From Tanypteryx hageni (Eukaryota; Arthropoda; Insecta; Odonata; Petaluridae), in the NCBI GenBank assembly GCA_028673005.1, contig CM054114.1, positions 14,819,516 through 14,883,515 of the forward strand: DNA of 64,000 nt. The letters are read 5' to 3'. The notes beneath the pieces are model-generated. The model did not search any database, was not told the DNA's origin, and saw only the letters and a list, made by a program, of their open reading frames with translations. Of this stretch, positions 59,901 to 64,000 are shown one piece after another. Numbering within the stretch: the first letter of the stretch is position 1; each line of letters starts with the position of its first letter. The position numbers and the translations under genes were made by a program.

Positions 59901-61243
59901 CCCTCTAAATGGAGTAATATGATCAACCCCCATTGATTTGTGTTTATAGGTGTTCCTGGTGAAAAGGGTGAAACTGGTGGCAGGTGTTCAGAATGTTTCC
60001 CAGGTGCAAAAGGTGAGAAAGGAGAAATGGGATTGAATGGAATTTCTGGACTGCCAGGAGCGAGGGGTCCTCCTGGCGAGAGAGGATATCCTGGTGAACC
60101 TGGACTCGATGGTCTTCCAGGAGAGATTGGACCACCAGGAAACGATGTAAGTTAATGAAGCCTAACCTACAAAGATTTCCACCTTACCAAGGTAGGTAAA
60201 GTTCTGTTCTAAAAGAAAAGCTAAATTCTTTTTGAAATTATGTGGTAGATTGAGAGTTGTAAACCTACGTAACTGACCAGCATTACTTACTTTGAGTAAA
60301 TAAATTTAGATTAAAAATTATGGGATTCATTTGCTCCACTCCATAAAATTAACCTCCATATGAATTAAACTATATCATTTGCATGAGCTATTTTAAGGGG
60401 CTTTATTTTAAAGCATTTCTGGTTCAGTTTGCCGAAAATTCTATTCAATTTCAGTGTTTTTTCTCATACTATCTTCATAAATTAATGTGTAGTGTGCTGA
60501 TACAACTAATACCAGAATTATTATTTGTTTTGCCATTATTGGAAACTTTTTCATTAGAATTTCATGCTGTTATGGGAGAGGATTAATTGTTAGTTAATTA
60601 ATTAACAGTAAACTATTAACCCTGGCTAAATCATCATTCTCTTATAAAAATCTAATAGCACTAGTAAACAAGGAAAACATATGGAACCTGAACGCATTGA
60701 TTAGAATTATTCATAAAAATCAGCTGGATAATGGTTTTTTAATGAAAACTGTAGAAATAATTGCCATAAATTAATTTATTACCCTAAAAATAATTGTGTT
60801 AATTTATCATTTTGCTATTGCAGACCAGTCCATCATTTTTATATCACAGCACAAATGATGTTCTATTATTGTTAATCTTAAACTCATGCAATTAGTTTAT
60901 TCATTCACAGAGGCCATATAATGATTGCATCATTGCTTTGCTGCAATTTCATTCCATTCTAATAAACCTTTTTGTCTTTTGCAACCACTAGGACACTCAA
61001 AGCTTGGCTTGGCTAATGGTTTGATTGAATTTCACTCAGGGAATACCTGGAAGCCCAGGACCAAGTGGTCCACTGGGACAAAAAGGTGAGCCAGCAATAA
61101 TATCAGATCTGCCTTATGGACCGCCAGGACCAAAGGGTGACCCTGGTTTGCCTGGACCATTTGGGCTCAAGGGAAATACTGGACCTCCAGGGCCCCGTGG
61201 TGCTGATGGACCTCCAGGTTTCCCTGGATTGGCTGGCGATAAG
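44824..61243 (+). CDS. vkg: Type IV collagen chain, alpha-2(IV)/viking-like (partial, 12 exons)
   Basis: This is a basement-membrane collagen, secreted and assembled as a triple-helical protomer. Exons seen: 44824-44958, 50470-50604, 52583-52690, 55704-55925, 56484-56669, 57182-57298, 57431-57595, 58021-58228, 58637-58731, 58857-59043, 59950-60146, 61040-61243. All have AG acceptors and GT donors, and together they give 653 codons with no stop. The first exon carries a Cys-rich 7S-like motif ending CFAEKGSR. The others are Gly-X-Y repeats with the interruptions typical of type IV. The GCNGT motif and the EKGSRG segment after the cysteines favour the alpha-2 (viking) type over alpha-1; that subtype is inferred from remembered family features. 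Start and signal-peptide exon are missing upstream of 44824, and the NC1 domain is beyond the window. Most introns are phase 0 and most exons start with a Gly codon, as in other fibrous collagens. Confidence 0.93.
45050..45780 (-). repeat. Dispersed repeat R1, left-oriented, with internal tandem duplication
   Basis: It begins CTGATGTGGCCA (45050-45061) and contains two tandem units of about 300 bp (about 45170-45462 and 45466-45777). Each unit carries CACTTCCGGTTGACCG, AAAACGTGTTCAG, CGTTGAAATCTCGAATTCGA and a TATACT-type end. An oppositely oriented copy ends at 48466. Confidence 0.75.
46290..48466 (+). repeat. Dispersed repeat R1, right-oriented, interrupted by a LINE
   Basis: The R1 sequence at 46290-46488 (matching 12110-12215) resumes at about 47690 with GAACTGATTAGTCTTTGG and GGTCAACCGGAAGTGGG. 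It continues to the end TGGCCACATCAG (48455-48466). The uninterrupted block at 47940-48010 shows what the empty site looked like. It forms inverted ends with the copy at 45050. Confidence 0.7.
46489..47690 (-). pseudogene. LINE reverse transcriptase fragment, broken, inside R1
   Basis: The minus-strand frame gives [45 protein letters not shown] and then KYAYD, followed by a stop at 47205. The catalytic box is YAYD where family members have YADD. After a frame-shifted middle, the original frame resumes at about 46890 with [30 protein letters not shown] and [11 protein letters not shown], ending at 46524. The 3' end on this strand is a (GAT)n tail (46489-46503). The open frame at 47690-47756 is R1 sequence, not LINE. 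The RT domain type is common in arthropods; the exact clade is not certain. Confidence 0.85.
49934..49975 (+). mobile_element. hAT-like terminus fragment
   Basis: CAGGAGTCGGCAACCTGCGG followed by CTCTTTAATC resembles a hAT terminus. The partner end was not found. It lies in the collagen intron. Confidence 0.3.
50470..50604 (+). CDS. vkg: Collagen IV exon b: start of Gly-X-Y helix
   Basis: The exon has 45 codons of perfect Gly-X-Y, beginning [13 protein letters not shown] and ending GTKGDR. The acceptor is tttcttcaag and the donor GTGAGT. It joins exon a in phase 0, so the helix starts directly after the Cys-rich segment. The 5.5-kb intron before it is the largest complete one in the window and holds the R1/LINE insertions. 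Confidence 0.92.
52583..52690 (+). CDS. vkg: Collagen IV exon c: GCNGT motif exon
   Basis: The exon has 36 codons of Gly-X-Y ending [12 protein letters not shown], with donor GTGAGT. The GCNGT motif combines a conserved cysteine and an N-glycosylation site near the N-terminus and is a landmark of collagen IV chains. The acceptor gacgagcag is weak in pyrimidines close to the AG, but the frame and the Gly start fix it. Confidence 0.9.
54560..54750. repeat. G-rich tract in collagen intron
   Basis: Dense GGGAGGGG units on the + strand with few other bases. It lies in the intron between 52690 and 55704 and could form G-quadruplexes. Confidence 0.8.
55704..55925 (+). CDS. vkg: Collagen IV exon d
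   Basis: The exon has 74 codons, phase 0, with donor GTGAGT. It begins [10 protein letters not shown] and contains a helix interruption, [19 protein letters not shown]. An interruption at this place, shortly after the GCNGT motif, is what I recall for alpha-2(IV) chains. The acceptor ggacacag has a poor pyrimidine tract. Confidence 0.9.
56484..56669 (+). CDS. vkg: Collagen IV exon e
   Basis: The exon has 62 codons, phase 0. The acceptor is strong (tatttttttccag) and the donor is GTGGGT. A long non-collagenous interruption ([14 protein letters not shown]) sits between two Gly-X-Y blocks and would make a flexible kink in the helix. Confidence 0.91.
57182..57298 (+). CDS. vkg: Collagen IV exon f
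   Basis: The exon has 39 codons of uninterrupted Gly-X-Y ([10 protein letters not shown] to GAPGPR), phase 0. The acceptor is ttggatag and the donor GTGAGC. The next intron is only 132 bp. Confidence 0.91.
57431..57595 (+). CDS. vkg: Collagen IV exon g
   Basis: The exon has 55 codons ([10 protein letters not shown] to GPPGLPG), phase 0, with acceptor aaaactcag. The donor is taken as GTAAGC at 57596, so the exon ends on a complete Gly codon. The next exon also begins with Gly, so the spliced helix has an extra Gly at this junction. Confidence 0.87.
58021..58228 (+). CDS. vkg: Collagen IV exon h
   Basis: The exon is 208 nt, starting in phase 0 ([10 protein letters not shown]) and ending after the first base of a Gly codon (donor GTAATT). 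The acceptor is attcaaag. The split Gly codon is completed by the next exon, starting the run of split-codon exons seen in the 3' part of this window. Confidence 0.9.
58637..58731 (+). CDS. vkg: Collagen IV exon i
   Basis: The exon is 95 nt. Its first two bases complete the split Gly codon, followed by [12 protein letters not shown] and ending GLSIV, a short imperfection at the exon end. The acceptor is gcataaag and the donor GTATGT. Confidence 0.9.
58857..59043 (+). CDS. vkg: Collagen IV exon j
   Basis: The exon is 187 nt, starting with [10 protein letters not shown] in phase 0 and ending with the first base of a Gly codon (donor GTGAGG). It includes the interruption GDSVQGIPG. The preceding intron is only 125 bp. 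Confidence 0.91.
59320..59519 (+). mobile_element. tRNA-derived SINE in collagen intron
   Basis: The head GGTCTCGGTGGCGGCGGGGC carries an A-box-like motif. GCAGGTTCGAATCCCGCC contains an exact B-box GGTTCGAATCC. The tail is a run of AATAAA/AAATA units (about 59490-59519). A short TACTT occurs on both sides (59312 and 59518), a possible target duplication. It shares its head layout with the sequence at 23982 (minus strand). Confidence 0.75.
59950..60146 (+). CDS. vkg: Collagen IV exon k: Cys-containing interruption
   Basis: The exon is 197 nt. It completes the split Gly codon, then reads [18 protein letters not shown]. The Cys pair inside a helix interruption is a recurring type IV feature and could stabilise a kink. 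The acceptor is tttatag and the donor GTAAGT. The preceding 906-bp intron carries a SINE. Confidence 0.91.
61040..61243 (+). CDS. vkg: Collagen IV exon l (last exon in window)
   Basis: The exon has 68 codons, phase 0 at both ends, with acceptor ttcactcag and donor GTTAGT. It contains the interruption [12 protein letters not shown]. No further Gly-X-Y exon is visible up to 64000, so the last intron exceeds 2.7 kb and the coding region continues outside. Confidence 0.91.
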
Positions 61244-61330
61244 GTTAGTCAGCATAAAAATCAGTTTCCACAATAATCCACAAGTACAGTGAAATGTCAG
61301 TATAAGGAAGTCGTGTGGATGACAAAAATA

Positions 61331-62232
61331 CAGGGTGATTCTGAACTTTACCAACAAAATTATAGAGGTAGTAGGAGAGTTCATGTAGAGTACAAAACAC
61401 CTTGTCCCAGCTTCCGGAACCACTTAACGTCCAAGATATGAGGTTTGGAAGTTGACGCCCCATACCTTGAGGTAGGCAACTCGAACGTATGGATAACTGA
61501 ACGATTACCTCATCAGATCACACATCCTTCCTGCTCATTTGACTGTATTGCGAATATGTGAATCAAACCCTGCCTCAGTTACTGGAAGATGTTCCTTTGA
61601 GGATCCGCCAGCACATGCAGTTCCAGCATGGTGGTGCCCCTGCCCATTTCAGCTTGGTGGCGTGTAACCATCTGAATTCAAGGTACCACAAGAAATGGAG
61701 TGGGAATGGTGGTCCTGTGCCATGGCCAGCATGGGCTCATGACTTGAATGCACTGGATTATGTTTTGTGGGGACATCTCAAAACCCTAGTGTACGGCACA
61801 GCTGTAGAATGCGAGAAAGATCTCGTCCTCTGCATTCAAGCAGCCTGTGATGAAATTAGGAGCATGTCCGATATCTTTGAACATTTTCAGCAAAAATGTC
61901 ACGTTGGTACACGTTGTGTTGTGAAGTATGAGGCTGCCATTTCGAACAATTTCTGCAATCACTGAGCATGGTGTAAGGGTATTAAAAACCTGCATTACAA
62001 AAAAAGCCAGCTACATTCACTTTATCTTCTTGTACCTCACAGCAAAGGGATGGCAAAAATTGCATACATTTGACTAACCACATGACCGGGTTGCCTACCT
62101 CAAAGCGTCAACTTCCAAACGTCATATCTCATACGTTAAGCGGTTCCAAGAGCTGGGAGAAGGAGTTTCATGCTCTATGCAAACCCCCCTACTACCCCTA
62201 TAATTTTGTTGGTAGAGTTCAAAATCACCCTG
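61331..62232 (+). mobile_element. Decayed Tc1/mariner-type element, TA target site
   Basis: The ends are CAGGGTGATTCTGAACTTTA and, in reverse, CAGGGTGATTTTGAACTCTA, flanked by TA (61329-61330 and 62233-62234). The inverted similarity runs about 150 bp inward (GGAACCACTTAACG; TTTGGAAGTTGACG). The 902-bp copy is internally deleted: only the C-terminal transposase region remains. Confidence 0.85.
61540..61965 (+). pseudogene. Tc1/mariner transposase remnant
   Basis: The frame reads LPQLLEDVPLRIRQHMQF, then QHGGAPAHFSLVACNHL, GGPVPWPAWAHDLNALDYVL and a C-terminal tail. In the family the second motif is HDGAPAH with a catalytic Asp. Here that residue is Gly, which would abolish activity. The last Asp (NALD) is kept, with 41 residues between the two positions. 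A stop just upstream of the remaining frame and loss of the DNA-binding part confirm it is dead. It has no role in the collagen gene other than intron filler. Confidence 0.8.
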
Positions 62233-62950
62233 TATATTCGTTATAATGAAACAATTTTTAATATTCTGAGGAAGTGCAATATATCCTCCCCCTTACAGTA
62301 GCTCCAAAAACAGTAACTCTGATAACTATGTAGTGCTTAAGTCATCATTGTAATCATAATAGGAAAAGGAGCTCATAAAAATTAAAAAAATGGTGCAGGT
62401 AGTATATTGATATAAAGTGGAGATGCAACTATAACAACCCAACTCAAATCCATCATTACAGAAGGTTTCATTAGATTAAAAAGGAAGAGTTTTTCAATGT
62501 GCAAACAGTGTTTATTCATATGAGAACATATTGCTGTAGGACGTAGTTCCATATTTGGCCATAGTCATTTGCGGTGCCACAGTCAAGGGGGAATATATTG
62601 CACTTTAGCCAAAATGTCAGAACGATGGTTACACATAACAAAATAATTATAAAGAAAGATACCATGAATTAGTGTTTATTTCTTAAAAAGTCTAATTTTT
62701 TTCTGAACGGTCCGATAGAGCTGTGAAGAACCTGCCTATTGGTTTCTAGTCGGCTAATTGTCCAATACACTTGCCTGGACAGAGATTTCACTGAGTTCAA
62801 ATCATTGCAGCATTGCTAAAAACCAAACCCAGTAAATATCAAGAAGTGTTTAAGGAATTTCTTGTTACAAACTTTGTTATAGTGATTGTATTTTTTCATA
62901 TTGGGATGAATTTTTATTGTGCTAAACCGATATTTTTGTTACAATGATAT

Positions 62951-63163
62951 TTAATAAAGGTGAAATACTCCTTTAGCCAAACAATTAGAGGGTTACAACA
63001 CCCAATGCATTTCGCCCACAAGGTGGGCATCGTCAGGGGTAAAACCTGTTGCAACAGTGACTGGAAGCCACTGACCCCTGACGATGCCCACCTTGTGGGC
63101 GAAATGCATTGGGTGTTGTAACCCTCTAATTGTTTGGCTAAAGGAGTATTTCACCTTTATTAA
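62951..63163. repeat. Perfect 90-bp inverted repeat with hammerhead-like cores
   Basis: The left arm 62951-63040 and the right arm 63074-63163 are exact reverse complements over 90 bp, with a 33-bp spacer that itself contains CTGTTGCAACAG. In the right arm on + (and the left arm on -) the order is ACCC, CTGACGA, T, GCCCAC-CTT-GTGGGC, GAAA, TGCATT, GGGT. This matches a minimal hammerhead layout: core CUGANGA, stem II, GAAA, tiny stem III, AUU cleavage triplet and a 4-bp stem I. Confidence 0.9.
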
Positions 63164-63204
63164 TCTTAGCCAAAGTTATTGAGCTACTATCAATTACAAT
63201 GATA

Positions 63205-63290
63205 CAGTAAAACCTCTCATTAACGAATATCAAGGGACCCAATTTTTCGTCTATTCGTTATTCGGAAATTCGTTGATCGGAGGTTATTGG
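63205..63290 (+). mobile_element. pogo/Tigger-like terminus
   Basis: CAGTAAAACCTCTCATTAAC follows TA (63203-63204) and has the sequence style of pogo/Tigger ends. Only this end is recognisable before the window ends, and no transposase is seen. Confidence 0.4.
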
Positions 63291-64000
63291 GCGTTAAATA
63301 ACTTCAGGGGCACATTGCCTGTTAGATTATACGGGAGCAACAGGGCTATCCAAATGAATGCATATGCTCAGAAACGGAGTAACTCTACTAAATTATGCCC
63401 ATTACATCTTTTCAGGAAAAAGTATCACATAAGTGGACGATATTCAAAACGCGCCCTCAATGTTTAATAATAGGCCATATTGATTTGAAGCTCCGACGAT
63501 ACAATGCTTTCTTATGGGAAAAAGGGCCACTTTCATTCATCTCATTTTGCAATGTTTGACAGTGGCAAGCACCAAATAACTCGGAAATGCAATGTTATTT
63601 TTTCTAGCATTGATTGGCAGGTTCTGCACGAAAACATCCTCTGCAATTTTTTATTATGCGACTTTTTTCGAGGTTGCAATGCGTGATACTCGCTGAGCCT
63701 ATCCTAAAGCATCTGTTGAGTCGCTAAGTTTATAAAAAATATTGACAGCAACACCACTTCTTAACACCAATTAATAAACTAGTATTTAACCACCACGGGA
63801 CGGGTTGCAAATATTTCAAAACGAAATGAATGAAAGCAGCATTTTCCTCATAAGAAAGCACTAACTGTCATTGGCACTCCAAATTAAGACTCCAATCAAT
63901 ATTTTTCACTAACCTTCTTAACAACACTCCAGCTCCGTCTCGGACGAATAAATTAACTATCACAAAAAAGTGTATAGGAACCACCTCACCACGATACATA

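Overview
The window is eukaryotic and almost certainly from an arthropod with a large, transposon-rich genome, probably an insect. The reasons are GT-AG introns of 0.1 to 5.5 kb, an invertebrate-type type IV collagen gene, tRNA-derived SINEs, Tc1/mariner and hAT elements, a Helitron-type fragment and arthropod-style LINE fragments. I cannot name the species.

The one clear host gene is a type IV collagen chain on the + strand, resembling the alpha-2(IV)/viking type. Twelve consecutive coding exons can be placed between 44824 and 61243. They join without a frame break into 653 codons (1959 nt): a Cys-rich 7S-like segment, then interrupted Gly-X-Y triplets. The signal-peptide exon lies upstream and was not found. 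The rest of the helix and the NC1 domain lie beyond base 64000.

Bases 1-44823 hold no protein-coding gene I can support. This stretch contains decayed mobile elements: a hAT-type element with an 8-bp target duplication (1621-2087), a Helitron-type DUF6570 fragment (7185-7604), a hAT transposase remnant (9643-11200, minus strand), and non-LTR 3' ends at 12428, 23260 and 34985. It also holds small inverted-repeat elements, two dispersed repeat families called R1 and R2 here, and long polypurine or polypyrimidine tracts. A CpG-rich block at about 33.4-34.3 kb carries two TGACGTCA sites and a TATA/initiator-like pair on the + strand. It is a candidate promoter, possibly of the collagen gene.

The collagen introns carry insertions of their own. 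Intron 44959-50469 holds a 3.4-kb structure bracketed by inverted R1 ends, with a broken LINE reverse transcriptase inside it. Intron 59044-59949 holds a SINE. The last intron holds a decayed Tc1/mariner copy, a pogo/Tigger-like end, and a perfect 90-bp inverted repeat (62951-63163). Each arm of that repeat carries a hammerhead-ribozyme-like core, which suggests a Penelope-type element. It is the most interesting non-coding signal in the window.
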